31,231 nt of DNA from Cladosporium sp. IMV 00045 (lineage: Eukaryota; Ascomycota; Dothideomycetes; Cladosporiales; Cladosporiaceae): positions 1 to 31,231 of the forward strand of contig MSJI02000308.1 of the NCBI GenBank assembly GCA_001931905.2, in the 5' to 3' direction. Below, one piece after another: positions 9,371 through 18,169 of the stretch. The stretch's first letter is position 1, and the number at the start of each line of letters is the position of its first letter. The notes beneath the pieces are model-generated. The model made no database searches and had not been told where the DNA came from. It saw only the letters and a program-made list of their open reading frames with translations. Both the position numbers and the translations under genes were made by a program.

Positions 9371-10531
9371 ATGAAGGTCACCGCCATTCTATTCAGCTGC
9401 CTGGCTCTTACCACCGCCCTCCCAAGCAACGATGCACCCGGTAAAGAGAAGCACCCCAAGAGCAAGTTCGGAGACTTCGACCTCGTAGGCTACGCGAGGG
9501 ACAACCCAATCGGCAAGACCACCGGCGGCGCCAAAGGCGAGACAGTGACAATCAGCGATGGTGCAGCCTTGGTCGCGGCTGTCGCTGGCGACACGCCTCG
9601 CACCATCTACATCGAGGGTTCCGTCAACGTACCGTCCCGTCTGCGTGTCGGCAGCCACAAGTCCATCATTGGTGTTGGTGACAATGCAGAGATTCGCGAG
9701 AATGGCATGACTATCATCCACGCTGACAATGTCATCGTTCGCAACTTGGCCATCCGTTTCATTGTCGACAATGATGGCATTACCATCCAGAACAGCACGC
9801 GCGTTTGGATCGACCACAATGAGTTCGAGTCGGAGTTTAGCCGTAAGTGTAACGTGTATGCATTCAAGATGTGCGGGATAGTCTACTGACCATTGATTCC
9901 AGAGGAACTCGGCCCCGACTACTACGACGGCCAGCTCGACACGATCCGCGGCAGCGACTGGGTGACCATTTCCTGGAACTACTTCCACGACCACTGGAAA
10001 TCCAACCTGATCGGCAACAGCGACGCGCTGCGCGACGTCGACTTCGGCAAGCTGCACCTGACCTATCACCACAACTACTGGCGCAACTGCGGCACGCGCG
10101 GGCCCTCCGGCCGCTTCGGCCACCAGCATATCTACAACAACCTCTACGTCGACTACCGCTACCAGGCCATCCAGTCGCGTTCCGACAACCAGATGCTCGT
10201 CGAGGCGAACGCTTTCTTCGGCAAGACTAGGACTGCAGCCACGACGTACGGTTTGGTCATCCCGGAGGATTCGCCGAACACCGGTCCTGATGGAGACTTC
10301 GAGATCGACGGGTACATGAACCTTGGAGCCAGTGAGTCGGAGTCTGCCTTTTGTTCGATCGCAGATTGAAGATTGCTAACGAATCGCGCCACAGAGAACT
10401 ACTTCGGCGACGCCATCGTCAACATCACCCAAGTCGGCAACTTCAAGAAGGCGCCCTACAAGTACAAGCTGACTGACCTGTACGAGCTGCCCTTCACCGT
10501 GCTCGCCGGCGTGGGTGTCGGCCAGATTTGA
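9371..10531 (+). CDS. Secreted pectate lyase, polysaccharide lyase family 1
   Basis: Cleaves de-esterified pectin (polygalacturonate) by calcium-dependent beta-elimination outside the cell. The model has three exons, 9371-9842, 9903-10331 and 10395-10531, giving 345 aa. Intron 1 (60 nt) is GTAAGT...CTGAC...CCAG; intron 2 (63 nt) is GTGAGT...GCTAAC...CACAG. Both are phase 1. Residues 1-~17 form a signal peptide (MKVTAILFSCLALTTALPS). Family 1 landmarks are visible: VWIDHNEF (145-152), DYYDGQLD (163-170, likely Ca2+ ligands Asp166 and Asp170), HDHWKSNLIG (186-195, Lys190), and RGPSGRFG (223-230), which fits the catalytic RxPxxR pattern with Arg223. HIYNNLY follows. The gene appears intact. It suggests a lifestyle with access to plant material, which is inference. 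Confidence 0.93.
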
Positions 10532-10693
10532 GAGTCTTGAGAAGAAAAGAGTAGTAACACGCAGTCCTCGATGGGCTGATGAGAAATACAATCACCATCC
10601 AACGTCAAACCCATAGCTCTCAATAACCAAACCAAGCCAAAAATCTCAAGGAACCTCAATCCCCATCTCCGCCCCCCATCCCTCTCAAACCTC

Positions 10694-11302
10694 TCAAACC
10701 CTCCCCACCCTCTCCCGTTCAGCCTCCGCCTTCAAATCCCCATTAAACCTCTCAAACCCCCTCCCCGCCTCCTCGCCTTTCCCAAACCAAGCGAAAACCC
10801 CACTGAGCAGCCCCGAAAACTCTTCGCCGTGCACAAAAGTCGTGCCGCCCGCCGTGCTCGCGCTGGGCTGGAAGTGGAAGAAGTGGTCACCGTGGAAGAG
10901 GAGGGGGATGCTGCCGCGCCAGGAGAAGGAGGTGGGGGTGTTTTCCTTTGAGTGGAGAAAGGGGGTTAGATTTTGGAGTGATTTGGGGGTTTGGCGAGTT
11001 GATGATGGGACGTACGAGTATCACGGGCGAGAATGCCATGCCGCCTTCGAGGAGCACGGTGATGAGTTTATCGCCTGCTTTGAGCTCGAAGGGAGGTGTG
11101 GGGGTTTGGGCTTCGATGGATTGGAATTGGGCTTGGGTCCATGTTGGGTGGTTGGAGAAGTCGAGGAACTGGTTGTTTTGTTGTCTTAGCATTGGTATGT
11201 ATTTGGTAAGTAGAATTGAATTAGGGTAAGGGAAGAACATACGATCTCCCTGACGTGTTCCGGAGAACTAGCGATTTCTATCGTTGTTGATACTAGCACC
11301 AT
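10694..11302 (-). CDS. SRPBCC (START/Bet v1-like) fold protein
   Basis: A small 154-aa protein recovered only by splicing: exon 1 11302-11243, exon 2 11168-11016, exon 3 10945-10694. Introns are 74 nt (GTATGT...CCAG) and 70 nt (GTACGT...CTAAC...AAAG), both phase 0. The order of elements fits the SRPBCC hydrophobic-ligand-binding fold: an opening strand with IEIASSPEHVREIFLDFSNH, WTQAQFQSIE, a central KAGDKLITVLLEGG, then FSWRGSIPLLFHGDHFFHF and TTFVHGEEFSGLLSG. Similar small proteins are annotated as polyketide cyclase/dehydrase or lipid-transport-like, but no specific activity can be read here. The coding strand is C-rich early and G-rich near the end. Its 3' end converges on the pectate lyase (162 bp). 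No frame of the unspliced sequence covers the gene, so automated annotation could easily miss it. Confidence 0.78.
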
Positions 11303-12067
11303 GGTGAAAGCTTCCGCCGAGGGTTTGGACAACGAGTGAAGTAATGGGCTTTGCTAGACTTGCGTACGCTGATTGCTAGATGTGTCTTGATAAGCTCACC
11401 TCGATCTGGAGGGTCTATCTGTTTGACTTATAGATTCATTCACGATCCTTCCATCGGCGAACATCCCCCGGTTGCCCGTCTATGTTGGCGGCGTCAGCAT
11501 TCATGTCAGCCAAGCGAGATACATTTGCACTAATCTATGCGTACATAAAACCAAGGCAATTAATGAAAGAAGATATGCCATTGCGTGCGTGCATAATCAT
11601 CGTATCATCAACACGCTAGCCATTCCTCGTGCTTCTTTAACCAGGCATTTCTCTGACTATGGTCGCTTCATATCGATAGAAGCATTCTCCCCTTCGTCCT
11701 GTCTGATGGACCCGCTTCTCCAAAAACGCGTTGCAAAAGGGAGAGCGCACCCAACAATTACGAAGCACACATGTTTTACCTAATATTCAGACGCACTCCC
11801 CCTAGATCCGGCCAACGACTGAGAGATAATGCAACACTTGATCACTCATAAACAGAGAAAAAGTCGTGTGCCTAAAAAATTGCTGCCTAACCTTACTTAC
11901 TTACACGCCACAGGCCCAGACATAAAGCGTCCGTCCTGCATTGCAAGAAACGCCCAAAAGCTCCTCCCCTCTCGATTCAAGCCTGTAGTCCGAGCCCGAG
12001 GATCGGTGATGTTGAGTGACAGTAGCGATTGGCAAAGCAAAGTATCTGTCCATCGGAGAATGGCTCC
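11303..12067. other. Intergenic region SRPBCC gene / VPS5 copy 1
   Basis: Holds the SRPBCC promoter (left) and the VPS5 copy 1 3' UTR (right). From about 11,790-11,825 onward it becomes alignable with the flank of VPS5 copy 2 (about 20,665-20,695 onward). Left of that point I see no similarity, so the duplication boundary lies here. Short ORFs in it have no protein character. Confidence 0.5.
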
Positions 12068-14172
12068 TTACGTCTCCGCCTCGGCGACCGCACCTCTGGC
12101 CCCATCATCCACACCTCCAATCTCGGCACTGCTCTCACCTCCCTCGCCGCCGTTTGCTTCGCGGTCGGACTTCGAGCCACTGTCGTTTGACTCGTCATTG
12201 GGTGCAGTGCTGTCGTTTTGCTGGGAAGGGGAGGACTGCTGTTGTTGTTGTACGGCGGACTGAGATTGTTCGGCTTGCACGCCCGAAGGCAAGAAGGGAG
12301 GGCCGTCTTCGTCGCTGTCGAGTTGGAGGAGGTATGTTTCCCAGAGTTCGATGAGCTGTGTGTGTGTTAGCAATTTGTTGTCTTGAGAAATGCGTTTGTG
12401 AGGGTGCATTCATGCAAGGCATACCTCTTTCTGCGCCTCGACGGCGCTCTCCAGGAACGTCTCGACGCCACTCTTGAAGTCTTCCACCTTCTCGCGCTCG
12501 AAGCGCTCGAGTTCCGTGCGCATCAAGCGGCCCATGTCTTCGAAGAGAAGTCTGCTCTGGTGCACTCTCCGCTCCGCATCGCTGACGTCGGCATTCATCT
12601 GCGCGATGCGGTCTTGCTGGCTGCGTCCCGCACGCAGTAGCTTTTCCTGCTGCTTTTTGGTGTCTTGCAATTTGGTCTCTGAGGAGTGCCACGCGTGGAA
12701 GGCCTTCTGGCGCTGCTCGAAAGCCTTCTTCACGCTGCCGATAAGGCGAATGTACTCGTCGATGACGATGCCCAGGGTGAGCATGTCCTGCATGGCCTGA
12801 CGGGAGTAGAGCTCGTGGATGCGCGATTGCAGATCGCCCAGGGCGTCGAGAGGGCCGGATAGTGAGGGTGATAGCTCCACGGTGGCGAGGTTGTGTAGGC
12901 TGTTGCTAAAATCTGCGCATGAGTCGGCGAGGGCTTTGCGCTGAGCCATGACGGTGTCAGTGGACTTTTGCAGGGCCTTGAGCTGGTTCTCCAGTGCGTC
13001 GAGGTAGATGCGTCTATCGTGAAACCAGTCGTCATGCTCAACAAATTTGCCTCCGCCACCCCCACCACCAAGACCGATGCTGCTCATCAAACCCTTCGAC
13101 TCGCCAGCGCCGAGGAGAGGATCTTTGCGATCACGGTGCTTGATGTCCACGTTGAAAGCTTCGCTCTCGAGGAAAGTCTTGAGATCGGCGTCATGCTGAA
13201 GAACAGGGTGTGCGGCAGTCTTGCTGAGCTGTCTCTCCAGGGCCATGCGACGAGATTCGATAAAGTTAGTATCGAATCGGCCAACCGCTTGCTTCTCGGG
13301 AGGCGGCGGGACCACCACACCAGGGTTGTTCGTGTGAAGTTGCTCGTAAAGCCAAAGGAAGTCGCGGTAACGTCTGGTGACGGTAAATGTGGGATTCGCG
13401 TATGCTTTGGATGTCGTCTTGGTAATGACGGAGTATACAGTGTGGCTGCTTGCGGCATTCCCTACTGTGTGCGGGTCGCCGACTGTGATGGAGAAAGTAG
13501 GCTTCGCTGCCTGCTCAACCGACATGGACGGCTGCTGTGGTCTTGTTCTGTCGACGAATTGCGGTGGTAGAACCGGAGGAGGCTGTCTTGCGCCATTGAG
13601 AGAAGAGGTACCATCGTCATCCCCCTCGTTGTTACTCGACCCAGCCGTCTGCGGGCGTGACCTTGTCCTCGATATCGACTCTTTCACAGGTGGAGTCGGC
13701 GCTGCGGGCTCGTCGACGGGTTCAGCTCCAAGCGGTCCGAGAGGTCCAGCAGCATCATCAAGGCTCTCGAGGGTGGTGGACTGGGTGAGCTTGACATGTC
13801 GTCTTGGGCCGCGCGACTTGGAAGGCGCCGGTTTGGCGGAGATGGGAGATGTGCTGGATGATGCGGGAGCGGCGGGTTCGGGCGAGGCTGGGGTCTCTGC
13901 GCTCGATCAGTGAGTGATATATCCACGGTCATGATGTTTGGCAGACAAGCATACCAGCAGGTTGTTCGCTGTCCTCTGCTGCCTTGGCGAGGTTATGGGA
14001 GGAGTGAGAGCGAGACGGGACGTCTAGGGGAGTGAATGTCAGCTCGGATGTAATGGGTGGGACAGCACAGGAGCATGCGCATACCGTCCCACGGCGAGCC
14101 TCCTTCTTCCATGGTGTTATTCGAGTCTGCCGACCACGGATTGACAGTTGTATCGGGTGTCGGGTGGGCCAT
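12068..14172 (-). CDS. VPS5: Retromer sorting nexin Vps5 (SNX1 type), copy 1
   Basis: PX-BAR subunit of the retromer, binding PI3P on endosomes and driving endosome-to-Golgi tubules with Vps17. The model has four exons: 14172-14085, 14023-13955, 13896-12425 and 12355-12068, giving 638 aa. Introns are 61, 58 and 69 nt with GTATGC/GTATGT donors. The N-terminus carries the GGSPWDD-type motif formed across the first splice (MEEGGSPWD|D), followed by a Pro/Ser-rich linker. The PX domain (~185-300) has RRYRDFLWLYEQL, VVVPPPPEKQ and ESRRMALERQL, which together form the phosphoinositide pocket. After a Gly-rich hinge comes the Vps5/BAR coiled-coil domain (~340-543). The tail is acidic and Gln-rich. 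Intron 3, if retained, reaches a stop after four codons. The start is divergent from the deaminase, 310 bp away. Confidence 0.93.
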
Positions 14173-14482
14173 GTTGCAATGGCTACAGTAGGGTTTGGGT
14201 CCAGCTACTGCCGTTGCTTGGCTGGGAGTTCGGCAGCCGAAGTCCAATCATCAGTTCAATCAATCTGTCCATCAAATCCACCCCGGAGGCCCCTACGCAA
14301 TCTCCTCCCCCGCAAATCGACCTGTCTTCACGCTGCACCGTTTGCTGTGATGACATCGCTTGGTGCGAGATATCAAAAAAATATACATGTATGCATACAA
14401 ATGAATGGTCTTCTTGAGTACAAAGTCTGTCGCTTCACACCGAATACATGTAGTCACCCAGGACACTACTCAAACAATTGAC
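14173..14482. promoter_or_regulatory. Shared promoter region VPS5 / deaminase, copy 1
   Basis: A 310-bp divergent promoter. The ~210 bp next to VPS5 align closely with copy 2 (23,054-23,262). The ~95 bp next to the deaminase do not, apart from an ATATACATGTA element. It contains a CGG-N3-CCG palindrome and a CCAAT box listed separately, and TACATGTA palindromes at 14384-14391 and 14445-14452. Confidence 0.65.
14229..14248. promoter_or_regulatory. CGG-N3-CCG palindrome plus CCAAT box, copy 1
   Basis: TTCGGCAGCCGAA (14229-14241) is a perfect inverted repeat around a single A. Its inner CGG...CCG triplets match the classic site type of fungal Zn(II)2Cys6 regulators. CCAAT (14244-14248), the HAP-complex element, starts three bases after it. 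Both are retained in copy 2 at 23110-23129. Binding by any factor is inference. Confidence 0.5.
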
Positions 14483-15601
14483 ATGTCAACAACCACCAAC
14501 GTTGACATTGCATTTACCAAAGCCCTCCCCAAAGTCGAATTGCACGCCCACCTCTCCGGCAGCATATCAAGAGGAACACTGCACGAGATCTGGCAGAGAA
14601 AGAAATCTCAAACCCAACAAAATGACATCCCACCCGAAGACCCAGCCATAGCCCTCAAACCAGCCGGAACCTACCCAACCATCCTCTCCTTCTTCCAGAT
14701 CTTCAACGACTACATCTACCGCCTGATCAACGACCGCGAAAGCATCTCCCACGCCACCCGGTCAGTAATAGAAGACTTTCGACAAGACGGCGTTCGATAC
14801 CTCGAACTTCGAACGACTCCCCGAGCCATCACATCAGCCAATATCTCAAGAGAAGAATACGTCCTTATCGTCCTCGCCGCCCTGCACCAACACCACACCG
14901 AGCAATCCCACCTCCCCGACCCAGACCGCATAGAAGTCCACCTAATCCTCTCCATCGACCGCACCATGAGCGCCTCCGAAGCGGACGAAATCGTCTCCAT
15001 CGCACACCGACTCCGCCAGGAACAAACCTCAACCCTAACCCTCCCAACCCCAACCATCCCAACCCCCTCAATCCTCGCCCTCGACCTCTGCGGCAACCCC
15101 TCCCACGGCCCCATCACGCACCTAACCCCCTCTTTCGTCCGCGCGCGAAGTCTAGACCTCAAACTCACAGTCCACTTCGCCGAAACGCCCTCCTCCGGCA
15201 CGCACGCCGAACTCACCACCCTCCTAAGCTGGCACCCGGACCGACTAGGCCACGCAGTGCACATCCCCTCCGACCTCAAAGAGATCATAAAATCCCGCGG
15301 CCTAGCGCTCGAGCTGTGTCTTTCCTGCAACGTCCTCTCAGGCATGACGCAGGGTGGGTTCAAGGGACATCACTTCGCAGAGTGGTTTGCGACGCAGCAA
15401 TGCCCTGTGGCGCTGGGGACGGATGACGTGGGCGTTTTCGAGAGTGGGTTGGCGAGCGAGTATGCGATTGCCGTGAGGGAGTTTGGGTTGAGTAGGGGGG
15501 AGGTTGTGGGGTTGGCGAGGGGGGCGGTGAGGGCGGCATTTGCGGGTGGTGAGAGGATGGAGGGGTTGATTAGGGAGTTTGAGAGGGGGTGGGAGGTGTG
15601 A
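14483..15601 (+). CDS. Adenosine deaminase-like protein (N6-methyl-AMP deaminase type), copy 1
   Basis: Zinc-dependent amidohydrolase of the adenosine deaminase superfamily, 372 aa, no intron. The PKVELHAHLSGSIS start and GTDDVGVF end are typical of the ADAL/MAPDA branch, which deaminates N6-methyl-AMP to IMP; classical adenosine deaminase is the alternative. Predicted zinc and catalytic residues are present: HAH near the N-terminus, HFAE (His and Glu), RLGHAVH, and the Asp pair in GTDD. The start at 14483 is preferred over the in-frame ATG at 14405 because only MSTTTNVD is shared with copy 2. A Thr/Pro-rich loop (around residues 185-195) is seven residues shorter than in copy 2. Composition flips from C-rich to G-rich on the coding strand near 15,350. 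Confidence 0.87.
   Translation: MSTTTNVDIAFTKALPKVELHAHLSGSISRGTLHEIWQRKKSQTQQNDIPPEDPAIALKPAGTYPTILSFFQIFNDYIYRLINDRESISHATRSVIEDFRQDGVRYLELRTTPRAITSANISREEYVLIVLAALHQHHTEQSHLPDPDRIEVHLILSIDRTMSASEADEIVSIAHRLRQEQTSTLTLPTPTIPTPSILALDLCGNPSHGPITHLTPSFVRARSLDLKLTVHFAETPSSGTHAELTTLLSWHPDRLGHAVHIPSDLKEIIKSRGLALELCLSCNVLSGMTQGGFKGHHFAEWFATQQCPVALGTDDVGVFESGLASEYAIAVREFGLSRGEVVGLARGAVRAAFAGGERMEGLIREFERGWEV
15031..15070 (-). other. Telomere-like, possible G-quadruplex tract in deaminase copy 1
   Basis: The coding strand reads CCCTAACCCTCCCAACCCC-like repeats. The opposite strand therefore carries more than four closely spaced runs of three or more G, which fits a G-quadruplex motif. It coincides with the variable Thr/Pro loop of the protein. 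Confidence 0.55.
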
Positions 15602-16061
15602 GGGATGTGGAAGGTCGGTGTTGCGTTGATGGATCTCGCTGTGAGCGAGTGGATATAGATATTGGAGTGGAGGTGAAAGAATAGATGGCTAGTGATTTCG
15701 AAAAGACATATAGAAGAATACAAGTACCTAGTATAACCAGTGACAATGAAATAGTTTGCACCCTTGAAAAAAATCTGTCATGACTCAGGAAGCGACAATC
15801 GCGCCCAGAGAGAAATATCTATTCGATTTCGAAAGAAAAGACCAGAGCAAACAACCGCGCATTAGATCCGATAAATAAGCGCATAGAAAGAATGCTAGAG
15901 AGAAGAAACGATCCCCACAAACCCTCTCATCCCCAGCTCTAAGCCATCCAAGTCATATACACATACAAGAAAACAAGAAAAAAATGAATAAATAAAAAAT
16001 AAATAAATAAGAAAAAAGTCATCTCTTTCCCCCACAACCATCCCCCCCCTCCCCCCCCAAC
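15602..16061. other. Convergent 3' region deaminase / VOC protein, copy 1
   Basis: A 460-bp noncoding stretch strongly similar to 24,497-24,915. The best conserved part is ~110 bp within the presumed VOC 3' UTR (about 15,880-15,970). Copy 1 differs by an A/T-rich ATAA-type run at about 15,980-16,015 and a C8-T-C8 tract just left of the stop. Confidence 0.6.
15983..16058. repeat. AATA-type simple repeat and C-tract expansion, copy 1 only
   Basis: An ATAA/AATA-rich run (about 15,983-16,018) followed by C8-T-C8 at 16,042-16,058. The corresponding part of copy 2 (about 24,865-24,912) has only a short A/G-rich run and C6. These are recent simple-sequence length changes. Confidence 0.75.
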
Positions 16062-18149
16062 CTAAGCATAACTAACCACACTCCTCTTCTCACTCCTCCT
16101 CTCGTCCCTCTCCTTCTCCCTCTCCTTCTCCCTACCGCCCCTCAAAATCGACGGCAACGACATCCCCGCAACCTTACTCTTACTAGGCTTAACCGTAGCA
16201 TCACTCTTCCCCGCCTCGGAACCACCCTCCTTCCGCCTCCTCTCCTTACCGTCCTCGTCCTTGTGCGATCTGCCATGTTTCGAACGACTGCTGCTGTGGT
16301 GGCTCTTACTGCCATCCTCATCCCTGCGAGACGAGCCGTGCTTCGATCGACTGCTGTGATGGCTCTTCGCGTCAGAGTAGTGGCTGCGAGGAGGCGCAGG
16401 CGCGCCGACGGAGCTGATGCTCTCTTCCGGCAGGACGGTGCGGGCGTCGAGCGGGGTGGGGTCGGCGTGTTTTCCTTCGTCGTCGTCGTCTTTGTCCGAC
16501 GAGGACTCTTTCTTCTCGTGGCTGTGCGATTTGTGGTGGCGCGAGCTGCGGCTGCTGCTGCCGTGGTGGCTCTTGTGGTAGCGGTCGCGGTGCGAGCGGT
16601 GGCTGTGTTTGGAGCCGACCGAGCTGATGCTGTCGTCTGGCACGATGGTTTGCGCGTCGCCGGGTTCGCGGGACTTGTCTTCGGACGAGCGGTGCGGGTG
16701 CTTCGATCGGCTGGTGTGGTGGGTGCGGTGGCTTCGGTGGCTGCGCTCCGAATGCCGGCTGTAGTCGCTGCGGGGCGCTTTGGGCTGGCTGATGTCGATG
16801 CAGCTGATGCTGTCGTCGGGGACTACGGTTTTGATATCTCCCATGCCGTCGCTATCTTCGACGTCGTCGTAGTTCTGTCCCGCCACTGAGGCTGGGAGTG
16901 GGATGGCAGCTGGATATCTCACTGTTGAGCCGGACGAGTGAGAAAGTCGCCTTGACATGGCAACGGGAGGGTGTCTGGAAGAAACTTGAGAACCGCGTCT
17001 AGAGGCTTGAGAAGGCGCAGGGGCGGCGGTCGCTTGAGACGGCGCTCTTGAAGCTGGAAGGGGGACTCGCAAAGCAGTCTGTTGGGATGATGCGGTGGAA
17101 CCAGACTTCGGCTTATCCTGCGGTGGCGGTGCATAGTACGAGGGGACGGGCGAATCCATGGGAGCTGGAGACGGCTGCGCGGCGGAAGCATGAGACGGCG
17201 CTCTTGAAGCCGGCATGGCGCTCACCTGAGTCGGCGCCCGGGAAGTTGCAGCAGAATCAGGCAAGCGATACTCTGCTGCTGTGCGCGCCGAGACCTTGGA
17301 GCTAGCTTTCGAAGGCGGAAGAGGAATATGGGCGGCGCTGTCGCGGCGAGAGGCTTTGATCGTGCTGGCATCCGAAAGGGTTTCAGGATCTCGCTGCGAA
17401 CGAGACTCTTCGTAGCGCGATGCGGCCCTCTTCAATGTCGAAGAAGACTTGATGCTCCCGGCTTGGCTTCTCTCGCCATCATCCCTCTTGGAGGAGGAGG
17501 ACTTGATGGTGGGCGCCTGACTCGCGGAAGAGCGTCTCTCACCGTCGTCTCTTCGGGAGTGTTTCGAGCTGCGATGCGAAAACGCGCTGGCCGCACTGTC
17601 GTGTCTTTGCAAATCCGCATCATCGTCACGATGACTGCGGAGGGAATTGCTAGACGGGATCAAGTCCTTTGGACCCTCAAGTAGTAGATGACTACGGACG
17701 GAGGGCTCATCTGCCAAAGTAGCGGAGCGCTGAGGCGGAGCCCTGGAGCGAGTAGCGGTGGACATGGGAGCGGTGTAGACCGAAGGTTCGAAAGTCTGAC
17801 TGCGTGCCATTGTTGGGCGGCGGGAAGTGTGTCTGCTGAGAGCGGCTTGGATTTCGCTGTCGTTGTCAAATGCGCGGGCTTCGATTGCTTTCATGGCGGT
17901 GGGTGCCTGCGTGGGCACCTGCGTCGGCTCAGGACGAGGCCCAACACGCGACTCGGTGACGCTGAAGTTACGGTGAGTTTTGGGAGGCGGGGCGACGGAT
18001 TCCGTCGTGCTGTAATTCCGATGGAATCGCGATGAGCGAGGTGGAGCGGCAGAGATCGAACGCTTCATAGGCGCATACTGAGTAGGAGCTTGGGTGCTGT
18101 AACGTCGACCACGCTCGCTCGAGGCAGCGATAGAAGACTTGTGAGCAGC
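16062..18149 (-). CDS. VOC-domain/Ser-Arg-His-rich protein, copy 1, 5' part missing at the gap
   Basis: 695 codons matching residues ~240-933 of copy 2, open to the last base before the N run. The N-terminal VOC domain and hydrophobic segment seen in copy 2 are absent because the sequence breaks off in the codons for AAHKSS. What remains is a disordered-looking region rich in Ser, Arg, His, Asp and Lys. It contains three spaced copies of a T[VI][VL]P[DE][DE]SIS motif (DNA around 16,796-16,845, 16,613-16,668 and 16,400-16,450). The C-terminus ends in an Arg/Glu/Lys stretch and VVSYA. Differences from copy 2 are mainly small in-frame indels in Ser and Arg runs. I take this as a gene cut by an assembly gap rather than a pseudogene, since no stop or frameshift is present. 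Confidence 0.8.
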   Translation of the reverse strand, partial: AAHKSSIAASSERGRRYSTQAPTQYAPMKRSISAAPPRSSRFHRNYSTTESVAPPPKTHRNFSVTESRVGPRPEPTQVPTQAPTAMKAIEARAFDNDSEIQAALSRHTSRRPTMARSQTFEPSVYTAPMSTATRSRAPPQRSATLADEPSVRSHLLLEGPKDLIPSSNSLRSHRDDDADLQRHDSAASAFSHRSSKHSRRDDGERRSSASQAPTIKSSSSKRDDGERSQAGSIKSSSTLKRAASRYEESRSQRDPETLSDASTIKASRRDSAAHIPLPPSKASSKVSARTAAEYRLPDSAATSRAPTQVSAMPASRAPSHASAAQPSPAPMDSPVPSYYAPPPQDKPKSGSTASSQQTALRVPLPASRAPSQATAAPAPSQASRRGSQVSSRHPPVAMSRRLSHSSGSTVRYPAAIPLPASVAGQNYDDVEDSDGMGDIKTVVPDDSISCIDISQPKAPRSDYSRHSERSHRSHRTHHTSRSKHPHRSSEDKSREPGDAQTIVPDDSISSVGSKHSHRSHRDRYHKSHHGSSSRSSRHHKSHSHEKKESSSDKDDDDEGKHADPTPLDARTVLPEESISSVGAPAPPRSHYSDAKSHHSSRSKHGSSRRDEDGSKSHHSSSRSKHGRSHKDEDGKERRRKEGGSEAGKSDATVKPSKSKVAGMSLPSILRGGREKEREKERDERRSEKRSVVSYA

Positions 18150-18169
18150 NNNNNNNNNNNNNNNNNNNN
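18150..18169. other. Assembly gap (20 N)
   Basis: Exactly 20 undetermined bases. The left side ends inside the VOC protein gene copy 1 and the right side begins inside the coiled-coil gene, so two genes on the same strand are broken at the same point. The true distance may be far from 20 bp. Confidence 0.99.

Larger units (their letters stand above)
11790..18149. repeat. Segmental duplication, copy 1 (VPS5 - deaminase - VOC protein)
   Basis: Direct-orientation copy of the block at about 20,665-27,000. Gene order, strands, intron positions and most noncoding sequence correspond. In a ~390-bp stretch of VPS5 exon 3 I counted about 14 differences (~3.6%), nearly all silent; intergenic parts differ more. 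The left edge is gradual and its position approximate. The right edge is set by the N run, not by loss of similarity. Confidence 0.9.

Noticed and set aside
8917..9444. 175-codon frame upstream of and overlapping the pectate lyase
   Set aside because: It overlaps the lyase signal-peptide exon in another frame, has no domain-like sequence and contains the lyase TATA box.
10842..11189. Plus-strand frame over the SRPBCC gene
   Set aside because: It is a shadow of the spliced minus-strand gene, which has proper splice signals and a recognisable fold pattern.
13377..13913. 178-codon antisense frame over VPS5 copy 1, also present at 22255-22791 in copy 2
   Set aside because: Its conservation follows from the conserved VPS5 coding strand. 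It spans a VPS5 splice site and has no protein character.
14405..14482. Longer N-terminus for deaminase copy 1 from an ATG at 14405
   Set aside because: The extra 26 codons have no counterpart in copy 2, while MSTTTNVD is shared. The region is better read as 5' UTR.
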